From Serratia plymuthica (lineage in GTDB: Bacteria > Pseudomonadota > Gammaproteobacteria > Enterobacterales > Enterobacteriaceae), in contig NZ_CP068771.1 in NCBI RefSeq assembly GCF_018336935.1, positions 2,728,001-2,792,000 of the forward strand: a stretch of DNA of 64,000 nucleotides, written 5' to 3'. The translations under genes were made by a program, and so were the position numbers. This document shows, piece after piece, positions 1 to 9,751 of the stretch. Below the pieces are notes generated by a model, which ran no database searches, was not told the origin of the DNA, and saw nothing but the letters and a program-made list of their open reading frames with translations. Within the stretch, counting starts at the first letter, position 1, and each line of letters opens with the position of its first letter.

Positions 1-518
1 CGACGGCGGTAAAAGGCCAGACCATTACCCTGGCGACCTTCAGCGATCGGGCAGAGCTGCCCGAAGTCGCGGTTTATCTGGCTCAACAGCTCAGCGCCGC
101 CGGCTTTATAGTCAAACAGGAGGTGCGGGAATACGCCCACATTGAAGCCGATGCGTTGGCGGGCAAATTCGACGCGTTCATTTTGTCGCGCGCCACCGTG
201 TTGGATTCCGGCGATCCGGTGGCCTACATGTACAGCGATTTTGCCTGCCGGGGATCGTTCAATATCGCTCAACTCTGTGACCCAAAAGTGGACGAAGCAT
301 TAACCCAGGCCGCTGCCATACCGGCCGGTGCGCAGCGTCGCCAGGCGATTATCGAGGCGGAGAGCCGTATCCTCGCGACGCATGCGGCCATCCCCTTGTT
401 GCATGAAAGGGTTCTCCAGGGTGAAGCCGTCGCCATGCAGCACGCAGATCGCGATCCGCGTGAACGTCGACTGGTGACACCGCGCAGCGTTATTTCCGCC
501 GGGCAGCCCCGATCGTGA
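1..518 (+). CDS. ABC transporter substrate-binding protein, family 5 (C-terminal part only)
   Basis: The reading frame is open from base 3 to the TGA at 516-518, so this is the last ~171 codons of a gene that starts before the window. The fragment resembles the end of periplasmic binding proteins of the DppA/OppA/NikA type: a segment with Asp-Ser-Gly-Asp-Pro, an Asn/Asp-rich stretch around the conserved 'D..V..AL..A' helix, and a run of the type 'Ile-Pro-Leu-Leu-His'. These proteins bind peptides, nickel chelates or opines. The stop overlaps the GTG start of the permease gene (GTGA), which suggests one translationally coupled operon. The substrate cannot be told from this part. Confidence 0.8.
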   Translation, partial: TAVKGQTITLATFSDRAELPEVAVYLAQQLSAAGFIVKQEVREYAHIEADALAGKFDAFILSRATVLDSGDPVAYMYSDFACRGSFNIAQLCDPKVDEALTQAAAIPAGAQRRQAIIEAESRILATHAAIPLLHERVLQGEAVAMQHADRDPRERRLVTPRSVISAGQPRS

Positions 519-2239
519 TAAAGCGTTCGATGAAGATGTTGTTGCCGCTCGCCTCACGCCTGCTTGCCCTGTTGGCGATGATTTTGCTCATTGGCCTGAT
601 GCCCTGGATTTCCGGCCGAGATCCGGCTCTCAGTCTGCTGCGGGCTCGCTCAAGCGAACAAGAAGCGACACCGGAAGCCCTGAACGCCATTCGCCAACGA
701 TTCGGTCTGGATGACGGACCGTTGATGCTGCTTGGCCGGTGGTTTTCCGGCTTGCTGCGCGGGGATGCCGGCAACTCCTGGATCTCGGGTCGGCCAGTGC
801 TGGAAGGCATGCTGCAAGCCGCCGGAGTGTCTCTGCTCCTGATGGCCTGCGCACTCACTGTGGCGTTGTCGGTGGCGCTGTTGTTGGCGTTGCCGACCCT
901 GTGGCGTGGCATGCGCGGCGACAGCCGGCGCCCTGCGGGCGTATTGGCTGTGGCACTGACCTCCCTGCCGGAATTTTTGCTGGCGGCGCTGTTGCTGATT
1001 GTCGGCGCCGTCTGGTTGCGCTGGTTCCCGCCCTACGGCTGGCAAAGCCTCCAACACGTTGTTCTGCCTGCGCTGGCGTTGGGCCTGCCCGCGGGAGGAT
1101 TGCTGGGCCTGCTGTTCAGCGACGGGATGGCCGCAACCTTCTCTGAACGCTGGTTGATCACCTGGAGCCTTGCCGGCATCTCCCGGAGGCAACGTCTGTT
1201 GGCGGTATTGCGCCGCACCTTGCCCGCCCTGCTGCCGCAGATTGGTCTGGTGCTGGTGGGGCTTACCGGCGGTGCCATTGCCGTCGAGAAAGTGTTCGCC
1301 ATTCCCGGCCTTGGCCGCGCGACCTTAGGCGCCGCCATCGCACAGGATCTGCCTGCACTGCAGTGCGGTATCCTGATTCTGCTGATGATCGCCTTCAGCG
1401 CCGGTTTCCTGGCGCAGGGAGCGCATTATCTGCTGCTGGGCCGTATCGCCGCGTCGCTGCCTAATGCGCCGCAACCCCAGCACAGCGTCAAAGGCAGTTA
1501 TCTTGTCGCCGCAATCGCCGCGCTATTGCTGTGTCTGCTGGTGCTGAGCGGGGTCATCCGCGATCCGTTCTCGTCTCTGCATATGCGCCTGCAACCGCCG
1601 AGCCTGGCACTGCCCTTTGGCGCCGACGCCACTGGCCGGGACATTCTGGCGCGGGTATCCCAGGGCGCGGTGAACACCAGCCTGCTGGCGCTGGGCGTCA
1701 GCTTCGCTTCGCTGCTCCTCGGAATGCTGTTTGGCCTGATGCCGCGCCTGATGTGTGGGGTGATTGAGCTGGCCAACGCGACGCCGCCCGTCGTGGCGGG
1801 CCTGTTGGCGATCGCCATTACCGGCCCTTCAGCCTACGGCGCCGCCTGCGCGGTAATGCTGGTCAGTTGGGCACCGCTGGCGGCACACTGTGCCGCGCTA
1901 TTGACGGAGGCGCGTACGCAGCCCTATATCCGCATGCTGCCCGTATTGGGAATAGGCCGCCTGCGCACGCTGACGCACTACCTGTTGCCGGCGTTACTCG
2001 GGCCGTTGCTTCGTCACGCCATGCTGCGCCTGCCGGGGATTGCGTTGGCGTTGGCCGCGCTGGGCTTCCTCGGGCTCGGGCCGCAACCACCCAGCGCAGA
2101 ATGGGGGTTGGTGCTGGCCGAAGGCATGCCTTATATCGAACGAGCGCCCTGGGGCGTTGTGACCCCGGTGGCCGCCCTGGTGCTGCTGGCGGTGCTGGCG
2201 GTCACTCTGGCAAATGCCGCAGGCCGGCGCCGCGGCTGA
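515..2239 (+). CDS. Fused two-domain ABC transporter permease (DppB-like + DppC-like)
   Basis: Inner-membrane permease of a peptide/nickel-type ABC importer, 574 residues. The usual two ~300-residue subunits are joined here in one chain. The first half (to ~residue 310) carries the B-subunit signature 'EKVFAIPGLGRA'. The second half (from ~330) carries C-subunit signatures: 'FGADATGRD' near its start and 'FLGLGPQPPSAEWG' near the end. Both halves have many hydrophobic helices and an EAA-like loop (for example 'VLGIGRLRTLTHYLLP'). The GTG at 515 overlaps the stop of the binding-protein gene; an ATG at 530 is an alternative start. No ATPase gene follows, so the ATPase is presumably upstream of the window. 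The fusion is seen directly; the transported compound is unknown. Confidence 0.85.
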   Translation: MIKRSMKMLLPLASRLLALLAMILLIGLMPWISGRDPALSLLRARSSEQEATPEALNAIRQRFGLDDGPLMLLGRWFSGLLRGDAGNSWISGRPVLEGMLQAAGVSLLLMACALTVALSVALLLALPTLWRGMRGDSRRPAGVLAVALTSLPEFLLAALLLIVGAVWLRWFPPYGWQSLQHVVLPALALGLPAGGLLGLLFSDGMAATFSERWLITWSLAGISRRQRLLAVLRRTLPALLPQIGLVLVGLTGGAIAVEKVFAIPGLGRATLGAAIAQDLPALQCGILILLMIAFSAGFLAQGAHYLLLGRIAASLPNAPQPQHSVKGSYLVAAIAALLLCLLVLSGVIRDPFSSLHMRLQPPSLALPFGADATGRDILARVSQGAVNTSLLALGVSFASLLLGMLFGLMPRLMCGVIELANATPPVVAGLLAIAITGPSAYGAACAVMLVSWAPLAAHCAALLTEARTQPYIRMLPVLGIGRLRTLTHYLLPALLGPLLRHAMLRLPGIALALAALGFLGLGPQPPSAEWGLVLAEGMPYIERAPWGVVTPVAALVLLAVLAVTLANAAGRRRG

Positions 2240-2301
2240 CTGCGCATCCTCGCCCGGTTTGTAGTAACATACGACGATGATTCAGCCAGCGGAGACCGCC
2301 A

Positions 2302-2862
2302 ATGCACCATCTGATGCTAGACATTGAAACTCTGGACATAAAACCCAGCGCGGTGATCCTGGTGGTTGCCGCCGTGTTCTTTGATCCCAAAACCGGCCAA
2401 CTGGGCGCGGAATTCGAAAACGCCGTCAGCAGCCAAAAAGATCAGCCTGGCAGGACCATCAGCCTGGATACCGTGGCCTGGTGGGCAAAGCAGTCTGATG
2501 AGGCGCGCAAACTGGCCTTTGGCGGAACCGAAAGCCTGAAGCGCGTACTGACCAGCCTGAGCCGTTTTATCCATATGAACGGCACCGACAGGGTGAAAGT
2601 CTGGGGGAACGGTAAGGAGTTCGACTGTGCAATCCTCGAGCATGCTTTCCAGCAGTTGGAAATGCCCTGTCCGTGGAATTTTTGGGACACGCAGGACGTG
2701 CGTACGGTGATCACCCTGGCTGAACTGCACGGTTTCAACCCGAAAAAGGAACGCCCCTTCGAAGGTATACCGCATCGGGCGCTGGACGACGCCAAACACC
2801 AGGCACGCTATGTGGCGGATACGGTTTCTGCACTTTATTATCGCCAGGCCTCCGCCGTGTAA
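2302..2862 (+). CDS. DEDDh-family 3'-5' exonuclease (Rv2179c-like)
   Basis: A 186-residue cytoplasmic nuclease-like protein. The DEDDh catalytic set is visible: Asp7 and Glu9 in 'LDIET', Asp108 in 'GKEFDCAIL', and His158 with Asp163 in 'HRALDDAKHQ'. This arrangement is typical of the small single-domain 3'-5' exo(ribo)nucleases related to RNase T and Rv2179c. The start has a plausible GGAG upstream ('cagcggagaccgcca'). It stands alone between the permease gene and an exporter gene, with 62 bp on the 5' side. Whether it prefers RNA or DNA cannot be judged from sequence. Confidence 0.8.
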   Translation: MHHLMLDIETLDIKPSAVILVVAAVFFDPKTGQLGAEFENAVSSQKDQPGRTISLDTVAWWAKQSDEARKLAFGGTESLKRVLTSLSRFIHMNGTDRVKVWGNGKEFDCAILEHAFQQLEMPCPWNFWDTQDVRTVITLAELHGFNPKKERPFEGIPHRALDDAKHQARYVADTVSALYYRQASAV

Positions 2863-2971
2863 TTCAGGCCGGCAAAATTCACATGGCGAATGCTTGTGCT
2901 TTGCCTCTTTCCATTTGACGCCAGAATCTCTACTCTACCCCTCTTTGTCACTAGGACGTGCTGTTTTTGTT

Positions 2972-4165
2972 ATGCAAAAATTTCTGTTTCTGCTTCTTAG
3001 CCTGGTGCTGCTCGGCCCACTGGGCATCGATCTCTATCTGCCGACCATTCCCGCGATCGCACTTGGCCTTGACAGCAGCGAAGCGCTGATTCAGTCCACC
3101 ATTTCACTGTTCATCCTGGTGTTGGGTCTTGGGCAGGTTATCGCCGGCCCGCTGGTGGATAACTACGGCCGCAAACCGGTCGCGCTGGCCGGTATTGTCA
3201 TCTACATGATCGGCGCGGCAATGGCCGCACTGGCGACCACGCCTACGGTGTTTGTTGCCTCACGCCTGCTGCAGGGCGTGGCGGTGTGCTGTACGGCGGT
3301 AGTGGCGTTCAGCGGCGTACGTGACCGCCTGAATGGCGACGACGCCGCGCGCGCCTACGGTTTTCTCAACGGCACGCTGAATATTATTCCTGCGCTTGCG
3401 CCGCTGCTCGGCGGGCTGTTGGCGGAAGCATTCGGCTGGCGCGCCCCATTCTGGTTCCTGGTTTGCTATGCCCTCGCCGTGCTGGTGCTGATCGCCCTGC
3501 GCCTGCCGGAAACCCGGCCGGCGGATACCGTTCGGGTCAAAGGATTGCCGATGCGGCAATATGCGCGCATCCTCAGCGATCGCAACTTCCTGTCCTTCGC
3601 CGTAGTGAACTCCGGGGCGATGGGGATGGCGTTAATCTATGTTTCGCTGGCGCCTAACGTGCTGATGGGTACCGCCGGACTGACGCCGCTGCAGTTCTCG
3701 CTGGTATTCGGCGCCAACGGCTTTTGGATCATGCTGGTAAGTTTTCTCGCCAACCGCATTATTCACAAAGTCGGCCGGCCGATTTGCCTGGCGACCGGCG
3801 GAGTATTGATGGGAATCGGCTGTATTGGGCTGCTACTGGGCGTCAGCCTGCTTTCCGGCGCGGTGCAAACGCATTGGCTGGCGTATATGCTGCCGGTTGC
3901 CTTCGCCTGTGCGGGCCTGGCGTTTGTGATGGGCCCGGCGACCAGTTATGCGCTGGAGCCGTACTCCAATGAAGCCGGCGTCGCTTCGGCGTTGGTGGGC
4001 TTCGTACAGATGGCCGGCGGCGCAGCGTTGGGCCTGTTGGCAATGGCGATGCCGTTGCAACCGAAGCTGTCGCTGGCGTTGGTGATGCTGGCGGGTTGCC
4101 TGCTGGCGCTGCACGCACGGCAACGCAGCAAGCAAATAAAAGGTCGGTTGAAGACAATTGCCTGA
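2972..4165 (+). CDS. MFS drug exporter, Bcr/CflA family
   Basis: A 397-residue major-facilitator protein with about 12 hydrophobic segments. Early 'GIDLYLPTIPAI' matches the Bcr/CflA first helix, and 'GPLVDNYGRKPV' is the MFS loop 2-3 signature. Members export drugs, purines or amino acids by proton antiport. The open frame extends 54 codons further upstream, but the ATG at 2972 is preferred because it places the first helix directly after the start, as in the family; its ribosome binding site is weak. It converges on dadX with only 3 bp between the stops. The substrate is not predictable. Confidence 0.85.
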   Translation: MQKFLFLLLSLVLLGPLGIDLYLPTIPAIALGLDSSEALIQSTISLFILVLGLGQVIAGPLVDNYGRKPVALAGIVIYMIGAAMAALATTPTVFVASRLLQGVAVCCTAVVAFSGVRDRLNGDDAARAYGFLNGTLNIIPALAPLLGGLLAEAFGWRAPFWFLVCYALAVLVLIALRLPETRPADTVRVKGLPMRQYARILSDRNFLSFAVVNSGAMGMALIYVSLAPNVLMGTAGLTPLQFSLVFGANGFWIMLVSFLANRIIHKVGRPICLATGGVLMGIGCIGLLLGVSLLSGAVQTHWLAYMLPVAFACAGLAFVMGPATSYALEPYSNEAGVASALVGFVQMAGGAALGLLAMAMPLQPKLSLALVMLAGCLLALHARQRSKQIKGRLKTIA

Positions 4166-4168
4166 GGA

Positions 4169-5242
4169 TTACGCCTCGACGGTGATCGGCACTCTCGCAG
4201 CCAGCGCCGTCAGCAACTCATAACCCAGCGTGCCTGCCGCAGCGGCGACATCGTCGACCGGCAGGCGCCGCCCCCACAGTTCCACTTCCGTGCCAATGTC
4301 AGCGCGTGGACAGGGCGTCAGATCGACCGCCAGCATATCCATGGAGACCGTCCCCACCGTGCGCGTCAGCACGCCATCCACCCAGACCGGCGTGCCGGTC
4401 TGCGCATGGCGGGGATAGCCGTCCGCATAACCGCAGGCTACCACGCCGATACGCTGCACGGCACTGGCGCTATAGCGCCAGCCGTAACCCACGCGATCGC
4501 CGCCTTTCAACGTCTGAATACCAATGATTTCGCTGCTCAGCGTCATGGTTGGCTGCAGACCGGTGTCGGCGATATCGCCCCACTGGCCGCTTGGCGATGC
4601 GCCATACAATACGATACCTGGTCGTACCCAGGCGCCGTGGGTTTGCGGATGCCACAAGGTGGCGGCGGAGTTCGCCAGGCAGCGCGGCAAGGGTATTTCC
4701 GCCATCGCACCTTCAATGGTCGTCATTTGTTCCGCCACGCCCTCCGGGCCGTCGGCGGTGGCAAAGTGGCTCATCAGCGTCAGGTTGGCGATATTGCCCA
4801 TCGCCCTCGCTTGCAGCCAAACGCTATGCAAGCGATCCGGGGCAAAGCCCAGGCGATTCATCCCGCTGTTCACTTTCAGATAAACATCCAGCGGCGCGGA
4901 CAATTTGGCCTCAGCTATCGCCGCCAGTTGCCAGTCGCTGTGTACCGAGGTGGTTAAACGATAACGATCGAGCAAGGCTAAATCCTGCGGCTTGAAAAAA
5001 CCTTCCAGCAGCAAAATCGGCCCTTGCCAGCCGGACTCGCGCAATAAAATGGCTTCGGCGAGATCCAGCAAGGCGAAACCGTCGGTCTTCGCCAGGCTGC
5101 GCCAGACATGTTTGATTCCGTGGCCATAAGCATTGGCTTTTACCACCGACCAGATTTTGGCGCTGGGGGCAAAACGGCGAACCACCTGCAGATTATTTTC
5201 AAAAGCCGAAAGATGCAGCGTGGCGGTAATCGGGCGAGGCAT
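4169..5242 (-). CDS. dadX: Catabolic alanine racemase
   Basis: Interconverts L- and D-alanine with PLP; as the catabolic isozyme it feeds D-alanine to DadA. The protein is 357 residues, the usual DadX length. The PLP lysine is Lys35 in '[11 protein letters not shown]', and the catalytic tyrosine region is 'VGYGWRYSA' near residue 255. The frame is open further upstream, but the ATG at 5242 is chosen because it is preceded by AGGAGA and matches the family N-terminus. It lies 72 bp downstream of dadA on the same strand and is most likely cotranscribed with it. The context with dadA separates it from the biosynthetic racemase Alr. Confidence 0.95.
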   Translation of the reverse strand: MPRPITATLHLSAFENNLQVVRRFAPSAKIWSVVKANAYGHGIKHVWRSLAKTDGFALLDLAEAILLRESGWQGPILLLEGFFKPQDLALLDRYRLTTSVHSDWQLAAIAEAKLSAPLDVYLKVNSGMNRLGFAPDRLHSVWLQARAMGNIANLTLMSHFATADGPEGVAEQMTTIEGAMAEIPLPRCLANSAATLWHPQTHGAWVRPGIVLYGASPSGQWGDIADTGLQPTMTLSSEIIGIQTLKGGDRVGYGWRYSASAVQRIGVVACGYADGYPRHAQTGTPVWVDGVLTRTVGTVSMDMLAVDLTPCPRADIGTEVELWGRRLPVDDVAAAAGTLGYELLTALAARVPITVEA

Positions 5243-5314
5243 GGATTCTCCTGCGGGCTGACTGATGAGGTCACGGGCCAACGCCCGTGACAACAGCATT
5301 GTAAATTAAGAGGA

Positions 5315-6625
5315 TTAACGCACTGGATGCACATCGTTCAAGGGTGTGGGTGTGGGGTGCCCGTTGCGAAAGCCGGCGCTGTATCGCGCTACCCCCAGAT
5401 CGTCCGAAGGGATAGCCGGCGTGGTGCCGGAAATCAGATCGGAAAGCAATTGCCCGGAACCGCACGCCATGGTCCAGCCCAACGTGCCGTGCCCGGTATT
5501 GAGGAACAGGTTTTTCAGCGAGGTCTTGCCGACGATCGGCGTGCCGTCCGGCGTCATAGGACGCAGACCGGTCCAGAAAGTCGCCTCTTCGACCCGCCCG
5601 CCGTTAGGGTAGAGATCGCGTACCACCATTTCCAGCGTTTCCCGACGTTTCTGCTCCAACTGGGTATTAAAGCCGACAATTTCCGCCATGCCACCGACAC
5701 GAATACGTTGGTCGAAACGGGTAATGGCGATTTTGTAGGTTTCATCCAGAACGGTCGAGAACGGCGCCGCAGCTTCATCCGCAATAGGAATGGTCAGTGA
5801 ATATCCTTTCAGCGGGTAAACGGGGATCGAGACCAGATCGCGCAACAGCGCGGTGGAGTAAGAGCCGAAGGCCACTACGTAGCTGTCGGCCTTGAACACC
5901 TCTGCGCCGCACTGCACGCCGCTGATTTGATCACCGTCCACCAGCAGACGATCAACGCTGCGGTTATACAAGAAGGTGACGCCAGCCTGCTGCGCCAGCT
6001 TGGCCAGTTGCTGAGTAAACAGCTGGCAATCACCGGTTTCATCATTGGGCAATTGCAGACCGCCGGTCAGCTTGTGCGCTACCTGCGCCAGCGCGGGTTC
6101 GACCGTGGCAAGTTGGTGGGCTTCCAGCAGTTTATACGGCACGCCCGCATCTTCCAGCACGGCAATGTCTTTCGCCGCATTTTCAAACTGCTGTTGGGTG
6201 CGAAACAGCTGCAGCGTACCGCCCTGGCGTCCTTCGTACTGAATGCCGGTTTCCTGGCGCAGCGCCTTGATGCAGTCGCGGCTGTATTCTGCCAATCGCA
6301 CCATGCGCCCTTTATTGGTCATGTAGTGCGAAGTGTCGCAGTTTTTCAGCATTTGCCACATCCAGCTCAACTGGAAACGGCTGCCATCCAGACGCACCGC
6401 CAGCGGTGCATGGCGCTGGAACATCCATTTGATGGCCTTCAGCGGTACGCCCGGCGCAGCCCACGGCGCCGCATAGCCCGGTGATATCTGGCCTGCATTC
6501 GCCGCGCTGGTTTCCATTGCCGGGCCAGGTTGACGATCGATTACCGTCACCTCATGCCCGGCTTTCGCCAAATACCAGGCACTGGCAACGCCCACCACCC
6601 CACTACCTAAAATTACCACTCGCAT
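5315..6625 (-). CDS. dadA: D-amino acid dehydrogenase, small subunit
   Basis: FAD-dependent inner-membrane-associated dehydrogenase that oxidises D-alanine and other D-amino acids to 2-oxo acids and passes electrons to the respiratory chain. The protein is 436 residues. The N-terminal dinucleotide-binding motif is '[10 protein letters not shown]' (glycines 7, 9 and 12), followed by an acidic strand end in 'VTVIDRQ'. The C-terminal FAD segment is '[16 protein letters not shown]'. The start has CTGGAG upstream. It is first in the dadAX operon. A good CRP site lies ~95 bp upstream; in E. coli this operon is known to respond to CRP and Lrp. Confidence 0.96.
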   Translation of the reverse strand: MRVVILGSGVVGVASAWYLAKAGHEVTVIDRQPGPAMETSAANAGQISPGYAAPWAAPGVPLKAIKWMFQRHAPLAVRLDGSRFQLSWMWQMLKNCDTSHYMTNKGRMVRLAEYSRDCIKALRQETGIQYEGRQGGTLQLFRTQQQFENAAKDIAVLEDAGVPYKLLEAHQLATVEPALAQVAHKLTGGLQLPNDETGDCQLFTQQLAKLAQQAGVTFLYNRSVDRLLVDGDQISGVQCGAEVFKADSYVVAFGSYSTALLRDLVSIPVYPLKGYSLTIPIADEAAAPFSTVLDETYKIAITRFDQRIRVGGMAEIVGFNTQLEQKRRETLEMVVRDLYPNGGRVEEATFWTGLRPMTPDGTPIVGKTSLKNLFLNTGHGTLGWTMACGSGQLLSDLISGTTPAIPSDDLGVARYSAGFRNGHPTPTPLNDVHPVR

Positions 6626-7164
6626 CGCTGACTCCAGCTCAAGGCTTCACAAAGCATAATCTTCTGCTCACAGGAAATTAACTCAGTGGAAAAATCCGTC
6701 CAACATCTTCGTCATCAAACGTGACCACATTCACAATTAATTTATCGTTCATGGCCGCGCCTTTTGCAATACCTACCTATAAATAGCGATAAGATGTCGT
6801 AAAAGGCCAGTTTTAGAGGGCGACGACCGCTGATATGCCATCAATGACAGCATTGATAGCATCAAAAAAAGCCACGGCATGCAACAAGCCTTTAACAGAA
6901 CATAAAAGTAAAACAAGCGCATTTATTCAGAATAAAAAACTAATAAATTGGCATTTTGTCACTATAACCTTTCCCCGACAGTCGAGTCTGCCATAGCAGA
7001 AAAAACTCGGGGCAAAATCCCCTCAGCTCCCCCCTCCTGGAGAGGTTGCGGGCAGATCGTTGAATTTTTACGCTTTATATCATTATTCCCTATGCGCAGT
7101 TTGAGCTACGATTGATACAAGGGTCTGCCGTTCGAGCAAGGTCCGTAATAACGAGGGTGCGCTG
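6626..7164. other. Intergenic region between divergent dadA and ycgB
   Basis: 539 bp without a convincing gene. The dadA side holds a CRP site (6720-6735). The ycgB side contains short GC-rich inverted segments around 7000-7045 (for example 'ggggcaaaatcccc') that could form a leader hairpin. I see no small ORF with a good ribosome binding site. Confidence 0.6.
6720..6735 (-). promoter_or_regulatory. CRP-cAMP binding site upstream of dadA
   Basis: Read on the minus strand the site is TGTGAATGTGGTCACG. Both half-sites fit the CRP consensus TGTGA-N6-TCACA with one mismatch. It lies ~95 bp upstream of the dadA start. CRP control of dadAX is established in E. coli, so the match has biological support. 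Confidence 0.75.
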
Positions 7165-8700
7165 ATGACTACTTCAACACATGATAAGGTCAAGGAAGAT
7201 AAGCGTCTGAGCGATGGACCGGACTGGACGTTCGAGCTGCTGCAGGTGTATCTGGAGCACATCGATCGCGTAGCCAAACATTACAGGCTCGACACCTACC
7301 CACATCAGATCGAGGTCATCACCTCAGAGCAGATGATGGACGCCTATTCGAGCGTCGGCATGCCGATTAACTATACCCATTGGTCATTCGGCAAAAAGTT
7401 CATCGAAACCGAGCAGCGTTACAAGCATGGCCAACAGGGGCTGGCTTATGAAATCGTTATCAACTCCAACCCCTGTATCGCTTATCTGATGGAAGAAAAT
7501 ACCATCACCATGCAGGCCCTGGTGATGGCGCACGCTTGCTATGGGCACAACTCCTTCTTCAAAAATAATTACCTGTTCCGCAGTTGGACCGACGCCAGCT
7601 CGATCGTCGACTATCTGCTGTTCGCCCGCCATTACATCAGCCAGTGCGAAGAGCGTTATGGCGTTGAGGAGGTAGAAAAACTGCTCGATTCCTGCCATGC
7701 GCTGATGAACTACGGCGTGGACCGTTACAAACGGCCGCAGAAAATTTCGCTGGTCGAAGAAAAAGCGCGGCAGAAAAGCCGTGAGGAGTACCTGCAAAGT
7801 CAGGTCAATACGCTGTGGAAAACCCTGCCACGGGTCGAACGCGAAGAGGCGCCGGAGCAGGCCCGCCGCTATCCGAGCGAACCTCAGGAAAACATTCTCT
7901 ACTTTATGGAAAAAAATGCGCCACTGCTTGAGCCCTGGCAGCGTGAGGTTCTGCGCATAGTGCGCAAAGTGAGCCAATATTTTTATCCGCAGAAGCAAAC
8001 CCAGGTGATGAACGAAGGCTGGGCGACATTTTGGCATTACACCATTCTCAATCACCTGTACGACGAAGGCCGGGTCACCGAGCGCTTCATGCTGGAATTC
8101 CTGCACAGCCACACTAACGTGGTGTACCAGCCGCCGTACAACAGCCCGTACTACAACGGCATCAACCCGTACGCACTGGGCTTTGCCATGTTCCAGGACA
8201 TCAAGCGCATTTGCCAGTCGCCGACGGAAGAAGATCGTTACTGGTTCCCGGATATCGCCGGTAAAGACTGGCTGGAAACCTTGCATTTCGCCATGCGCGA
8301 CTTCAAGGATGAAAGCTTTATCAGCCAGTTCCTGTCACCCAAGATCATGCGTGATTTTCGGCTGTTCACCGTGCTGGACGACGATCGCAATAACTATCTG
8401 GAGATTGCGGCTATTCATGATGAGGCCGGTTATCGGGCGATTCGCCAAGAGTTGTCGGCGCAATATAACCTGAGCAACCATGAGCCGAACATTCAGATTT
8501 GGAATGTGGATTTACGCGGCGATCGTTCCTTGACGCTGCGCTACATCCCGCAAGATCGCGCGCCGCTCGACAAAAGCCGTCGCGAGGTGATGAAGCATCT
8601 GCATCGCCTGTGGGGCTTCGACATTATTCTGGAACAGCAGAACGAAGACGGTAGCATAGAGCTGTTGGATCGTTGCCCACCACGCCCTACACCACTGTAA
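7165..8700 (+). CDS. ycgB: SpoVR-family protein YcgB
   Basis: A 511-residue cytoplasmic protein of the SpoVR family, recognised by its length and by segments such as 'MAHACYGHNSFFKNNYLFR', 'NEGWATFWHYTI' and 'ALGFAMFQDIKRICQSP'. SpoVR acts in spore cortex formation in Bacillus. In enterobacteria YcgB is a conserved stationary-phase protein of unclear biochemistry, usually linked with the yeaG/yeaH kinase genes. The start has a GAGGGTG upstream. It is transcribed away from dadA and ends in a strong terminator before fadR. Confidence 0.92.
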   Translation: MTTSTHDKVKEDKRLSDGPDWTFELLQVYLEHIDRVAKHYRLDTYPHQIEVITSEQMMDAYSSVGMPINYTHWSFGKKFIETEQRYKHGQQGLAYEIVINSNPCIAYLMEENTITMQALVMAHACYGHNSFFKNNYLFRSWTDASSIVDYLLFARHYISQCEERYGVEEVEKLLDSCHALMNYGVDRYKRPQKISLVEEKARQKSREEYLQSQVNTLWKTLPRVEREEAPEQARRYPSEPQENILYFMEKNAPLLEPWQREVLRIVRKVSQYFYPQKQTQVMNEGWATFWHYTILNHLYDEGRVTERFMLEFLHSHTNVVYQPPYNSPYYNGINPYALGFAMFQDIKRICQSPTEEDRYWFPDIAGKDWLETLHFAMRDFKDESFISQFLSPKIMRDFRLFTVLDDDRNNYLEIAAIHDEAGYRAIRQELSAQYNLSNHEPNIQIWNVDLRGDRSLTLRYIPQDRAPLDKSRREVMKHLHRLWGFDIILEQQNEDGSIELLDRCPPRPTPL

Positions 8701-8731
8701 GTTTGCTCAATAGCTCAGTTTCCATAATAAC

Positions 8732-8764
8732 AAAGGGGTGCCACTTTCAAGTGGCACCCCTTTT
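8732..8764. terminator. Bidirectional terminator between ycgB and fadR
   Basis: Inverted repeat AAAGGGGTGCCACTT / AAGTGGCACCCCTTT with a short loop, followed by T residues on the plus strand and a weaker T tract on the minus strand. It sits between two converging genes. Confidence 0.9.
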
Positions 8765-8788
8765 ACTTCACGCGGAAAACGTGATGAA

Positions 8789-9508
8789 TCAACGACGGGC
8801 TTCGGTCAGATCGCTCGGCATGGTGCCTTGCATGCTGTGCCAAATGGCACCGCTGTCTTTACCGTAGTTCCGCACGCAGTCCATAACCTGATCGTAGGAT
8901 TTCTCATGGCACAGCGTCGACAACTTGCTGTAGAAGGCCAGTGCCAGCTTGCGTGACTCCGGGTTGGAGAAGTAGTAACGACCAACGCGGGTATACAAGC
9001 CTTTCAGGCCGTTGAAGATCAAACCGTAAATCGGGTTACCGGAAGCAAACGCCAGGCCGCGGAAAATTTCGTAATCCAGCAGGTTGAAGGCATCCGCCTG
9101 ATCTTCCACATGGGATGCTTTCGCCAGCACTTCCTGAGCCTGCTCTGGATGATTGCGCACCGCGGAGCGAATAAAGATTGAAGCGATATTGGTGCGCACT
9201 GACAACAAATTGTCGATCAATTGCGGGACGCTTTTATGATCGAGACGCGCCAGGGTCTCAAGGATATTGAGGCCGGATGTTTCCCAGAAATTGTTTACTT
9301 TGGTCGGTTTGCCATGCTGAATGGTCAGCCAGCCATCACGGGCCAGGCGTTGTAAAACTTCACGTAACGTGGTGCGCGTGACGCCAATCAGTTCCGAAAG
9401 CTCACGCTCCGCGGGCAAAATAGAGCCAGGGGGGAAGCGATTATTCCAGATACTCTCGATAATGTATTCTTCCGCGAAACCGGCAGGACTCTGCGCCTTT
9501 ATGACCAT
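8789..9508 (-). CDS. fadR: Fatty acid metabolism regulator FadR
   Basis: GntR-family regulator, 239 residues, the same length as E. coli FadR. The N-terminal winged helix contains '[25 protein letters not shown]' (about residues 31-55); the C-terminal acyl-CoA-binding domain includes '[16 protein letters not shown]'. FadR represses fatty-acid degradation genes and activates fabA/fabB; long-chain acyl-CoA releases it from DNA. A likely target, fadD, lies in this same window with a FadR-like operator at 20954-20970. Divergent from nhaB, as in E. coli. Confidence 0.97.
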   Translation of the reverse strand: MVIKAQSPAGFAEEYIIESIWNNRFPPGSILPAERELSELIGVTRTTLREVLQRLARDGWLTIQHGKPTKVNNFWETSGLNILETLARLDHKSVPQLIDNLLSVRTNIASIFIRSAVRNHPEQAQEVLAKASHVEDQADAFNLLDYEIFRGLAFASGNPIYGLIFNGLKGLYTRVGRYYFSNPESRKLALAFYSKLSTLCHEKSYDQVMDCVRNYGKDSGAIWHSMQGTMPSDLTEARR

Positions 9509-9751
9509 GTTTTTGACGTTCCGTTGCGACGATAAACAGTAATAGTAATCGGCTGATCATACCAGATCGCTCCAGCATGACATAGCGTGAGCGAAAAACA
9601 TTAAACGAAAGTGTGCATAAAGTGGCAAAAATTGTGCAAAAACACCGCGTCGGAGAAATTGCTCTTCATAAAGCCAGCCCCTATTGCCTCAGCCCCGGCG
9701 GCATTGTTAGGGTAATATGCAACAACTTATTTTCAGGATATGTCACGCAAA

